Positions 8,680-16,216 of a stretch of DNA of 64,000 bases are shown here, piece by piece (position 1 is the first letter of the stretch; each line of letters begins with the position of its first letter). The notes beneath the pieces were generated by a model. That model was not told where the DNA came from. It made no database searches and saw nothing but the letters and a program-made list of their open reading frames with translations. The DNA comes from CAWJLE01 sp963843645 (lineage in GTDB: Bacteria; Chloroflexota; Anaerolineae; DAOTYC01). A program made the position numbers and the translations under genes. Location of the stretch: the NCBI GenBank assembly GCA_963843645.1, contig CAWJLE010000006.1:186001-250000 (forward strand). The letters run 5' to 3'.

Positions 8680-9639
8680 ATGAGCACACGGGGGGATTCG
8701 TCCTGGCGCTCCATTCCGTTTGATCGGCGCAAGCCAGCCGGCGGCGGAACCATTCGCCTGACGCTCGGCAGCCTTCTGTTGATCCTACTCATCAACGCGC
8801 TGATCTCGCTATTCATCAGCCTGGCGGTCTTCTTCGTGCTGGGCGGGCGGAGCACATCGTCCGGCCTGCCCGCGCCGTCGCCCCAGGCCTCGTCCGTCGC
8901 ACGTGCCGGTGGAGGGCCGGGCACGCCTGCCGCGCAGCCGCCTGCCGTAACAAACCCTGGCGGGTCCGCCAGTGTGGCGAGCGGAGTGAACGCGGGCGCT
9001 CCGGAACGGACCGATCTGTACGTCGTCAAGTCAGGCGACAGCCTGTCCGCCATCGCCGGTCGCTACGGCTTGACCATGGCTGAGCTCATGGCGGCCAACG
9101 GTCTGCAGAATCCGGATTGGATCGCCGTCGGCCAAAAGTTGACGATTCCGGTTCCAGGCGCGCCCACGCCGACGGCCACAGTGCCGCCGGTGCCGACCCT
9201 CACAGAGACGCCCTTGCCGTTCGAGCCACCCACGGTCGTGCCCACTCGCGCGCCGGCTGCGTTCGCCACGTTCGCGCTGACGGAGCCTGCCGCCGCGACG
9301 CCTGTGCCGTCGACGCCGGCGGCCGGCGGACCGCCGGTCGCCATCGAGCGCGTGAGCGGGGCAGGCAACGTTGCCGCCGAAGAGATCGTCATCGCCAGCC
9401 GCGGCAAGCAGATCAACATGGAGAAATGGACGCTGAGCGACAGCCTGGGAAACACGTTCACTTTCCCGAACGTCATCTTGTGGTCCAGTCAGGCGCCCCT
9501 ACGAATTCACACGGGCAAGGGCGTCGATACGCCCACCGACCTCTTCTGGAATCGCACAGAGTCCGTTTGGAAAGGCCGTGGCGAACTGGCTACTCTTCGG
9601 GACGCGAATGGGACAGTGATCGATACCTTCAAGCCCTGA
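8680..9639 (+). CDS. Membrane-anchored LysM and lamin-tail-domain protein
   Basis: 319 residues. A basic cytoplasmic N-terminus and one transmembrane helix (about residues 24-55) precede an Ala/Pro-rich linker. One LysM domain follows (from YVVKSGDSLSAIAGRYG to LTIPVPG), then a Thr/Pro linker and a C-terminal lamin-tail-like beta domain (INMEKWTLSDSLGNTFTF through GTVIDTF). LysM binds glycan and the lamin-tail domain often sits in extracellular or surface proteins, so it probably ties the membrane to the envelope. GGGAGG lies six bases before ATG 8680. Its end overlaps the convergent phosphatase gene by 11 bases. Confidence 0.83.
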   Translation: MSTRGDSSWRSIPFDRRKPAGGGTIRLTLGSLLLILLINALISLFISLAVFFVLGGRSTSSGLPAPSPQASSVARAGGGPGTPAAQPPAVTNPGGSASVASGVNAGAPERTDLYVVKSGDSLSAIAGRYGLTMAELMAANGLQNPDWIAVGQKLTIPVPGAPTPTATVPPVPTLTETPLPFEPPTVVPTRAPAAFATFALTEPAAATPVPSTPAAGGPPVAIERVSGAGNVAAEEIVIASRGKQINMEKWTLSDSLGNTFTFPNVILWSSQAPLRIHTGKGVDTPTDLFWNRTESVWKGRGELATLRDANGTVIDTFKP

Positions 9640-10243
9640 GGTGGCACGTGTCGTTCAGCAGGTCGATGTAGAACTGGCCGCGCCTGAAGTGGACGACGTT
9701 CACGCACGCCGTATCCTGGATGACGTTCCAATGATGGGAGTTGTCCAGACCAAGCATGGCACATAGGAGCACGCGAGTGATGACCTGATGAGACACGGCG
9801 ATGATCGTCTGTCCTTCGTGGCGTGCAATCATCTCGTGTATACCGGCCATGCCTCGTATCGTCAGGTCATCCAACGTGTCCCCGTGTGGGAAGCGCAGAA
9901 GTTGGGGCGTTCGCATCAGGGTCTGGTACATCTCCGGGAAGCGCTCCGCTACCTCCGCGAAGGTTAACCCCTCCATCTCGCCGTAGTTGATGTTTGCCAG
10001 GCTGTCGTGGGGAGTGGGCGTCAACCCGTGAGGCTCAGCGATGATCTCCGCGGTGCGGAAGGCGCGCTGCAGGTGGCTGCAATAGACGGCGACTGCCGGC
10101 TCCTCAGCCAGGCGCTGGGACAGCGCTTTCGCCTCGGCGATCCCCTTTTCGTTTAATGGAATATCGTGGTGTCCGCGAAAGCGCTGCTCGACGTTCCACT
10201 CGGTCTCACCGTGACGCACCAGGACGATTCGAGTTTTCGGCAT
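9629..10243 (-). CDS. Histidine phosphatase family protein (phosphoglycerate-mutase-like)
   Basis: 204-residue cytosolic enzyme of the cofactor-independent branch of the dPGM-like superfamily. The catalytic motif LVRHGETEWN is at residues 8-17, the acid is in NYGEMEG, and the second His is in AVSHQVITR. It could be a broad-specificity phosphatase (PhoE/GpmB or CobC type); the substrate cannot be read from sequence. ATG 10243 is preferred to an upstream in-frame start because it lies downstream of the promoter at 10289-10318. Confidence 0.85.
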   Translation of the reverse strand: MPKTRIVLVRHGETEWNVEQRFRGHHDIPLNEKGIAEAKALSQRLAEEPAVAVYCSHLQRAFRTAEIIAEPHGLTPTPHDSLANINYGEMEGLTFAEVAERFPEMYQTLMRTPQLLRFPHGDTLDDLTIRGMAGIHEMIARHEGQTIIAVSHQVITRVLLCAMLGLDNSHHWNVIQDTACVNVVHFRRGQFYIDLLNDTCHLRA

Positions 10244-10288
10244 GCGTTGGTAATCTCCCCCCTTGACTAAATGGCGATTGCAGCTAAT

Positions 10289-10318
10289 ATTGTACCGTAG
10301 AAAAACGAAGGCTGTCAA
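10289..10318 (-). promoter_or_regulatory. Promoter of the histidine phosphatase gene
   Basis: Minus strand TTGACA (10318-10313), 18-base spacer, TACAAT (10294-10289). The start would be near 10282, 40 bases before the ATG. Confidence 0.65.
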
Positions 10319-10322
10319 CAAG

Positions 10323-10437
10323 GGCAGCGATCAGCAGTATGCGGTCAGCAACGACAACAGCCACAAGTCGCAACTGACAGCCGGCCGCTCAGCGTAGACG
10401 CTGAAGGCTGCTTGCGGATTGCTGACAGCTGAGCGCT
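10323..10437. repeat. AGCGATCAGC-family intergenic repeat, copy 2
   Basis: Degenerate relative of the element at 8488-8585. CAGCGATCAGCAG on the left is answered by GCTGACAGCTGAGCGC on the right. It fills the space between the phosphatase promoter and the FAD-oxidase gene. Confidence 0.6.
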
Positions 10438-10449
10438 AAAGGAGACGTG

Positions 10450-11772
10450 ATGCCGGAGCTACGAGAGCTGAGTGAGAGACTGGGATCGATCGTGGGCTTG
10501 GCCCATTGGGCGTCTGGGGCCGACGGCGACCTGGAGCGCTATGCCGTGGACGGGTGCACCCCGGCGGCCGTCGTGGCTCCGGCGGACCCATCGCAGACGG
10601 CGGCGGTTCTCGTAGAGGCTGCGCGTTCCGGCGCGGCCGTCATCCCCTGGGGCGGCGGGACGGCGATGGGCCGTGGGCATGCGCCTTCCGGCTACGACGT
10701 GGCTCTCTCGCTCGCTCGGCTCGATAGCATCGTCGATTTTGACGTGGACAATCTCACGGTGACCGTCCAGGCGGGGCTGAGCCTGAACCGCCTGCAAACG
10801 GTGTTGGGTGACGAGCAACTCTTCGTGCCCCTCGATCCGCCTCTGCCGAACGTCGCGACGGTCGGCGGCATCGTGGCGGCGAACAGCAACGGGCCTGGGC
10901 GGGTGCGCTTCGGCTCCGTCCGGGATCTGGTGCTGGGCATGCGCGTGGCGCTGACCACCGGTGAGGTCATCCACGCGGGTGGCAAGACAGTGAAGAACGT
11001 CGCCGGCTACGATCTGTCCAAGCTGTTCATCGGCTCGTATGGAACACTCGGCGTAGTTACAGAGGTCACCTTCCGATTGCTGCCCTGCCCCGCCGAGAAG
11101 CGTGCCCTGTGGCTCGGCTTTGCCTGTCAAGAAGACGCCTTCCGTCTGGCAGGACGGGTGCTCGACTCTGTACTGCTGCCCACTTATATGACGATCCTCA
11201 ACAGGGGCGCCATCGAGGGCGTCCGGCCCGAGTGCGGCGACCCGTTCGCACTGGTGATCGGTCTGGATGGCTCGCCGGAGACGGTCGAGCGCCAGGTGCG
11301 CGACGTCACGGCGATGGCCGAGGCGCCGGAGCTCCTTGCCAGCGATGCCCTGACCCTCCTGGAACGTGCTCTCGCGGACTTCGGATACGGCGAAACCGAT
11401 CGTGGCGACGCCGGTCTGGCCGGCACCGTCAGCCTCCCCATTTCCGCCCTCGAACCGTGGTGCGCCATGGCCGAGTCCTACGAAGCGGCCGGTTCGTGCC
11501 TGGCGCTGGCCGCTCACGTTCCATCCGGCACGGTCCGGTTCCTCGTGGCGGCAGACGACTCCGCCGCGCTGGTCGATTGCTTTGCGAACGCCGTGGCAGC
11601 CGCCGATGATCTTGGCGGCCATGGCGTCCTCGATTGGGCGGCGCCGGTCGTCAAGTTGCAGGTCCCAGTCTGGGGGACGCCGCGTGCTGAGTGGCGTCTG
11701 AGCCAGGCCATCAAACAGAAATTCGACCCGACAGGCACTCTCAGTCGCGGCCGGTTCGTGGGGCAGATTTAG
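10450..11772 (+). CDS. FAD-binding oxidoreductase, GlcE/GlcD-like
   Basis: 440 residues. A PCMH-type FAD-binding domain spans about residues 30-215: IPWGGGTAMGRG, FVPLDPPLPNVATVGGIVA and GGKTVKNVAGYDLSKLFIGS are the usual flavin-contact motifs. The C-terminal substrate domain ends with the family motif FDPTGTLSRGRF. It resembles glycolate oxidase subunit GlcE, which works with GlcD and the iron-sulphur GlcF; neither is adjacent here, so it may act alone or with remote partners. AAGGAG lies five bases before ATG 10450. The ketopantoate-reductase-like gene starts 16 bases downstream. Confidence 0.83.
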   Translation: MPELRELSERLGSIVGLAHWASGADGDLERYAVDGCTPAAVVAPADPSQTAAVLVEAARSGAAVIPWGGGTAMGRGHAPSGYDVALSLARLDSIVDFDVDNLTVTVQAGLSLNRLQTVLGDEQLFVPLDPPLPNVATVGGIVAANSNGPGRVRFGSVRDLVLGMRVALTTGEVIHAGGKTVKNVAGYDLSKLFIGSYGTLGVVTEVTFRLLPCPAEKRALWLGFACQEDAFRLAGRVLDSVLLPTYMTILNRGAIEGVRPECGDPFALVIGLDGSPETVERQVRDVTAMAEAPELLASDALTLLERALADFGYGETDRGDAGLAGTVSLPISALEPWCAMAESYEAAGSCLALAAHVPSGTVRFLVAADDSAALVDCFANAVAAADDLGGHGVLDWAAPVVKLQVPVWGTPRAEWRLSQAIKQKFDPTGTLSRGRFVGQI

Positions 11773-11788
11773 CTGAGGTTAACCCACC

Positions 11789-12799
11789 ATGAAATACGTC
11801 ATCTACGGCGCCGGTGCGGTCGGCAGCCTGGTTGGCGCCCGCCTGGCGCGCGCCGGCAATGAGGTCGCTCTGTTGGGGCGGCCCGAACACGTCTCGGCTA
11901 TTCGCGCACAGGGATTGCGCCTCAAAACGACGTCTGGAACGGAGACGATCAGGCTGTTCGCGGTGCGCGACTTGCGTGATGTCAACTTCGGGCCGGGGGA
12001 CGTCGTGCTGCTGAGCGTGAAGACCCAGGACACCGGCCCCGCCTGCGCGGCGTTGACCCGGCGGCGCATCCCCCTCGAGACGCCGGTCTTCTGTCTGCAG
12101 AACGGGGTGCGCGGCGAGGAGATCGCGGCCCATACCTTTGCCAACGTGTATGGAGTCGTTCTCTCGTTGGGGGTTCGTCTGATCGGTCCCGGGGAGATCG
12201 TCAACTTCACCGCAACCAATCTGCTGACCATAGGTCGCTATCCGCGCGGCCTGGATGCCACCGCGGAAGCCCTTGGACAGACCATGGCCGCGGCGGGCTT
12301 CAAGGTCAGCCTGTCAGCGGACGTCATGGCAGTGAAGTGGACCAAGCTGATCATCAACCTGAGCAACAGCGTCTATGCTATCACAGGACTGTCTATCATG
12401 GAGCTGCGCAACCTGCCGGAGGCCCGCGCATTCGTAGCGGACGTGTGGGATGAGGGCTTGCGGGCTCTGGAGGCGGCCGGCATCCACCCCGAGCCGATAA
12501 CCGGACGGCCGGAGATACGCGAGGAGGTTCGAACCTTGCGGGGGTCGGCGGCTCCGATCGTCTTGCCCGAGGACGCCGAGCTCAACTACTACCCGTCCAC
12601 CTGGCAGGACCTCACGCTGCAGCGTGGGGACACCGAATCGATGTATCTGAACGGCGAGATCGTCACTTTGGGTGAGCGCTACGGTGTGTCGACGCCGCTC
12701 AACCGCCTGCTGTGGGACGTGGTGGAGGACATGGCGCGAAAGGGCGAGCGTCCGGGCAAGCACACGATCGCCGAGCTGCGCAGCATGTCGAGGCAATAG
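11789..12799 (+). CDS. 2-dehydropantoate 2-reductase (ApbA/PanE family)
   Basis: 336 residues. An N-terminal Rossmann domain with GAGAVGSLVGARL (residues 7-19) binds NADPH; the all-helical C-terminal domain contains the catalytic-lysine region AVKWTKLIINLSNSV. PanE reduces ketopantoate in pantothenate/CoA synthesis, but many paralogues act on other 2-oxo acids. The 16-base gap after a 2-hydroxyacid oxidase-like gene would suit either. No other pantothenate genes are present, so I leave out the symbol. Confidence 0.82.
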   Translation: MKYVIYGAGAVGSLVGARLARAGNEVALLGRPEHVSAIRAQGLRLKTTSGTETIRLFAVRDLRDVNFGPGDVVLLSVKTQDTGPACAALTRRRIPLETPVFCLQNGVRGEEIAAHTFANVYGVVLSLGVRLIGPGEIVNFTATNLLTIGRYPRGLDATAEALGQTMAAAGFKVSLSADVMAVKWTKLIINLSNSVYAITGLSIMELRNLPEARAFVADVWDEGLRALEAAGIHPEPITGRPEIREEVRTLRGSAAPIVLPEDAELNYYPSTWQDLTLQRGDTESMYLNGEIVTLGERYGVSTPLNRLLWDVVEDMARKGERPGKHTIAELRSMSRQ

Positions 12800-12880
12800 A
12801 GCACTACATCGTTTACGGAGCGGGCAGCCCGAACCTCCGCTGCTCGCCGGTGCGCAACCATGCCGTCCCGGGTGGGTGCT

Positions 12881-12904
12881 GATCCGGTCGGTGAGACCCG
12901 GATC
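12881..12904. other. Small perfect hairpin in the 12800-13048 spacer
   Basis: GATCCGG (12881-12887) pairs with CCGGATC (12898-12904). Apart from this, the 249-base spacer before the dipeptidase gene shows nothing I can name. Confidence 0.4.
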
Positions 12905-13048
12905 CGGCCCCGCCGCGCGGAATAGCCGGCCTGTGCCAACAGCGAAATCATTGCCCTTGGCCGGAGGCCCGGCAAATGTACTATCGAGACCTTCACGCTA
13001 TGCGCATGGTGGCCACCCCATCCTGATCCGTACAGAAGCGAGGTAATC

Positions 13049-14026
13049 ATGCCATCCGAGTCCCTGCACCGTTCCTCCGTAGTTATCGATTTCCACTGTG
13101 ATTCGCTCCTCGACGCACGCGACGGCAGGCGCACGCTGACCGAACGCTCGAATGAGGGCCAAATCGACGTGCCGCGGCTGAGCGAGGGCGGTGTCACTGC
13201 GCAGGTGTTTGCTCTCTGGGCGGAGCCGGATCAGCCGGCGCGCGCCACGCTGCAGGCGATGCGCTCACTCGACGCGTTCTACACTACGGTGGACGAATCC
13301 GCGGGAGCTCTACGCCTGGCGGTCACTGCGGCTGACGTCGAGCGTGCCAAAGCGGACGGCGTCGTTGCGGGTCTGCTCAGCATCGAGGGGGCCGACGCGC
13401 TAAATGGCGAGCTGGCAATGCTGCGCGTGTTTTATCGCCTGGGAGTCCGCGCTGTGGGGCTGACCTGGAACCACAGAAACCAGGCCGCTGACGGCGTCGC
13501 CGAGTCTCGTACCGGCGGTGGGCTGACCGAGTTCGGCGTGGCCCCGGTGCGCGAAATGAATCGCCTGGGCATGTTGGTGGATATCGCTCACCTCGCGCCG
13601 CGTGGCGTGGAGGACGTCCTGGCGATTTCCGCCGCGCCGATCATCGACTCGCACGCCAACGCGCAAAGCCTGTGCTCCCACCGACGCAACTTGACCGACG
13701 CTCAGCTCGAGGCCGTCGCGCGCAGCGGCGGCGTGGTAGGTGTGGTCTATTACCCAGGCTTTGTCCACGACGATCCGCAGAAAGCCGACCTCGACCGCCT
13801 GGTCGACCACATCGATCATATGGTGTCGGTCATTGGCCCGAACCACGTCGGTTTGGGCAGCGATTTCGATGGATTCATGGGCGAGCCCCCGCCTACGGGG
13901 CTGGAGGACGTCAGCCGGCTTCCGGCGCTCACGCAGAAGCTCCTCGATCGAGGCCACGCGCCCGACGACGTTCGCCGGATCTTGGGCGGGAACTGGCTGA
14001 GGGTGCTTCGGCAGGTGGTAGGCTAG
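13049..14026 (+). CDS. Membrane dipeptidase family (peptidase M19)
   Basis: 325 residues, metal-dependent amidohydrolase-fold dipeptidase. Zinc-binding features are in order: DFHCDSLLD near the N-terminus (H15, D17), the bridging Glu in LSIEGADAL, LVDIAHL and IIDSHANAQSLCSHRRN, and a C-terminal GLGSDFDGF. Length and motif order match microsomal dipeptidase homologues. No signal peptide is visible, so it is probably cytosolic, clearing dipeptides or D-amino-acid peptides. It stands alone between repeats. Confidence 0.9.
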   Translation: MPSESLHRSSVVIDFHCDSLLDARDGRRTLTERSNEGQIDVPRLSEGGVTAQVFALWAEPDQPARATLQAMRSLDAFYTTVDESAGALRLAVTAADVERAKADGVVAGLLSIEGADALNGELAMLRVFYRLGVRAVGLTWNHRNQAADGVAESRTGGGLTEFGVAPVREMNRLGMLVDIAHLAPRGVEDVLAISAAPIIDSHANAQSLCSHRRNLTDAQLEAVARSGGVVGVVYYPGFVHDDPQKADLDRLVDHIDHMVSVIGPNHVGLGSDFDGFMGEPPPTGLEDVSRLPALTQKLLDRGHAPDDVRRILGGNWLRVLRQVVG

Positions 14027-14027
14027 C

Positions 14028-14168
14028 AATCAGCGCCATCTCTGCAATCGGCAGACAGCCAATAGCATTGGCGGATGGCGCATGCGGCCACCAATGGGCG
14101 GTCAGCAGTCGACGATCGCTTCTGGTCGTCGTGTTGGCTGAAGCTGATCGCTGACGGCTGATGGCCAT
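14028..14168. repeat. AGCGATCAGC-family intergenic repeat, copy 3
   Basis: Repeated CAATCAGC, GGTCAGCAG, GCTGATCGCTGACGGCTGATGG words with partial inverted symmetry. It is related to the elements at 8488-8585 and 10323-10437. It starts directly after the M19 stop codon. Confidence 0.6.
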
Positions 14169-14232
14169 TCGCTCTTCGCCGTTTACCTGCTGACCACCTT
14201 GATTAGCTCCGATTTCCTACTAGACAGAAGAT

Positions 14233-14251
14233 TAATTTTGTGATAAAATTA
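14233..14251. promoter_or_regulatory. AT-rich perfect hairpin, possible operator
   Basis: TAATTTT (14233-14239) and AAAATTA (14245-14251) are perfect complements around GTGAT, in an AT-rich stretch about 190 bases upstream of the envelope-operon promoter. It could be a protein-binding site. The rest of 14169-14420 shows no gene. Confidence 0.35.
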
Positions 14252-14420
14252 GGTAACAAAAAGATAACTGCGTCAGCTGCATGGAGAACCTTCGTCCTGG
14301 TTTTCCGGTCAGAGCGACCGCATTAGATTGGTTGGCTTTCCTGGCGGCTGCAGGATCTGTGGGTGCCGTGGCATTCACGAACCGAGACGCTCAGCTTAAT
14401 GCTGTTCTTTCTGTCCGGTT

Positions 14421-14449
14421 TTGTTCTGTGCACAAAGATATGGTATACT
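14421..14449 (+). promoter_or_regulatory. Extended -10 promoter of the 14.5-24 kb operon
   Basis: TTGTTC at 14421-14426, a 17-base spacer, then TGG-TATACT (TATACT at 14444-14449). Predicted start near 14456. This places in-frame ATGs at 14363 and 14396 outside the transcript and favours the GTG at 14492, which has its own GGAGG. Confidence 0.6.
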
Positions 14450-14491
14450 ATATGTCGAGCGGTAAATATGTGGACCGCGCGGAGGAAGGGT

Positions 14492-14764
14492 GTGACGCCG
14501 GACGAGAGAGAAGCGCAGCTGATCGATCAGCTGGCCGACAAACTGCGGGGTTGGGGACTTGCCGCGCCAGGAGTCGCTTTCCTGGAGGCCAACAAACCTT
14601 TCAGCTTCCTGGGCAGCCAGCTGCTCCTGTTCTTTCAGCCCATGTTGAGCACCTTCATTCGGCCTGCCGTGACCGACGAATACGTTTCTTTGCTGCAGGA
14701 TCGTGCTAACGTCGAAAAGCTGATCCAGAAGCTGGAGTCGAGTGGGGAGACCCACGCCAGGTAG
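14492..14764 (+). CDS. Small hydrophobic helical protein, first gene of envelope operon
   Basis: 90 residues from GTG 14492 (GGAGG six bases upstream). An amphipathic N-terminal helix (DEREAQLIDQLADKLRGWGL) is followed by a hydrophobic stretch, FSFLGSQLLLFFQPML, and a charged C-terminal helix. It looks like a peripheral or monotopic membrane protein. I do not recognise a named family. It is nine bases upstream of the DUF6754-like gene and heads the operon. Confidence 0.65.
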   Translation: MTPDEREAQLIDQLADKLRGWGLAAPGVAFLEANKPFSFLGSQLLLFFQPMLSTFIRPAVTDEYVSLLQDRANVEKLIQKLESSGETHAR

Positions 14765-14773
14765 GTGTCGCCG

Positions 14774-15553
14774 ATGGAAGTCATTCGAAATCTCTTGTTG
14801 AATACAGGGATCGGACAGAGAGAAGCATTGATGCTGGTTCTGCTGCTCTTGTTCGTGCCGGCCATCCCTTTCCTATCTGCGCGCATTCGTTCCGGCCTGA
14901 AGCCGAATTTGCGTGAGATTCCCGGTTTCGACGCGTTGAAGGGTTTCATCGAGCAGTCCATGGAAACGGGTCAGCCGGTTCACGTCTCCATCGGTGTCCA
15001 GGGTGTTAACTCGGCTGGCACAGCGCAGACGCTTGCCGGGCTCGCTGCATTGCGCTATCTGGCCGATCAGGCGGCCAAGTATGGTGGGCCGCCGGTCGTG
15101 TCTGTCGCCGATCCAACCGCGCTCCTGGCGGCCCAGGACGAAATGCGGCACGCGTTCAGCGTGGGCGGCGAACCCGGTCGGCTTCGTCTGAACCAGGTCC
15201 GCATGATCGCCCCTCAGCCGGTGGCCTACGCGGCCGGCGTCATGGGCATTCTGTCCCGCGAGGGCATCATGGCTAACGCCATGTTGGGCTCGTTCGGCGA
15301 CGAGTACTTGCTCATGGGGGAGACGGCCCGGCGCAAGCGAATAAAGCAGGTCGTCGGCACCGGCAGCCTTGAGACTCTACCGTTCGTCTATGCCTCGGCC
15401 GACGAGCCGATCCTGGGCGAGGAGACTTTTGCCGCCGGCGCCTATCTGACCGGTCAGGCGCCGCACGTCGCGAGCCTGCTGGTCGAGGATTGGATACGCG
15501 TCCTGATCGTTTTGGCGATCATCGTCGGTGTCGTCTTGAAGACGGTGTTGTGA
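14774..15553 (+). CDS. DUF6754-like membrane-anchored protein
   Basis: 259 residues with a transmembrane helix at each end (about residues 14-36 and 238-257) and a soluble alpha/beta middle. The central part has VHVSIGVQGVNSAGTAQTLA, then ADPTALLAAQDEMRHAF and GVMGILSREGI, with little charge bias. I believe this matches the DUF6754 family, known mainly by sequence. The start could also be a GTG at 14765, directly after the previous stop. It is probably a structural part of a membrane assembly with its neighbours; no enzymatic motif is visible. Confidence 0.65.
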   Translation: MEVIRNLLLNTGIGQREALMLVLLLLFVPAIPFLSARIRSGLKPNLREIPGFDALKGFIEQSMETGQPVHVSIGVQGVNSAGTAQTLAGLAALRYLADQAAKYGGPPVVSVADPTALLAAQDEMRHAFSVGGEPGRLRLNQVRMIAPQPVAYAAGVMGILSREGIMANAMLGSFGDEYLLMGETARRKRIKQVVGTGSLETLPFVYASADEPILGEETFAAGAYLTGQAPHVASLLVEDWIRVLIVLAIIVGVVLKTVL

Positions 15554-15571
15554 CGTCATAAGGAGCCAACT

Positions 15572-16168
15572 GTGAGACGCATACTTCCCGTGGCCGTGGC
15601 GATCAGTGTGGGCCTGATTGTTCTGGTGGGACGCTTCGTACAAAACGTCTACCTGAACGGGCTCAGTCTGTTCTTCCTCGACACGGCTGTCATCGTCGCA
15701 GCGTTTGCCGTGCTCTTGGGCTTCGTCAACGTCCTCAGCAGTCACGCTCGGAAGATCCGTACCCGCAGTGTGGGCTGGCCCTACAGCATCGTACTGATCC
15801 TGTTCGCACTGGTGGTGCTGGCAGCGGGCTACGCCGGGCCAGGAAGTCCCCTGTTGAGCGCCTTATTCAATACCGTTCAATACCCACTGCAGGCGACGAT
15901 AGCCTCACTGTTGATCTTCTTCGCCGCCGTGGCCTTGTTCCGTACGGCGCGCGTGCGCGGCTGGGCCACGCTCCTGTTCGCCTTGGCGGTTGTCGTGGTC
16001 CTGCTCGGGCAGCTGCCGCTCTCTCAACCGCTGACGGCAGCGAAGGATTGGATCATGACTGTTCCGGCGTTGGCTGGAACGCGCGGTATCATCCTTGGCG
16101 TGGCTCTGGGGACAGTCGTCACCGGGCTGCGTGTGTTGATGGGCATCGATCGGCCGTACAGTGAGTGA
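15572..16168 (+). CDS. Six-helix integral membrane protein, unknown function
   Basis: 198 residues, about six transmembrane helices (near 3-25, 33-53, 66-86, 100-121, 127-148, 168-190) with short loops. GTG start with AGGAG six bases upstream. No transporter signature or polar intramembrane motif is evident. It sits between the DUF6754-like gene and the zinc-ribbon WL-repeat gene, 18 bases after the former, so it is likely a membrane partner in the same complex. Confidence 0.7.
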   Translation: MRRILPVAVAISVGLIVLVGRFVQNVYLNGLSLFFLDTAVIVAAFAVLLGFVNVLSSHARKIRTRSVGWPYSIVLILFALVVLAAGYAGPGSPLLSALFNTVQYPLQATIASLLIFFAAVALFRTARVRGWATLLFALAVVVVLLGQLPLSQPLTAAKDWIMTVPALAGTRGIILGVALGTVVTGLRVLMGIDRPYSE

Positions 16169-16216
16169 GTTTCGACATTCCCGGCGATTGGGTGTGGCGC
16201 CGGGCGGGGGCAGTGG

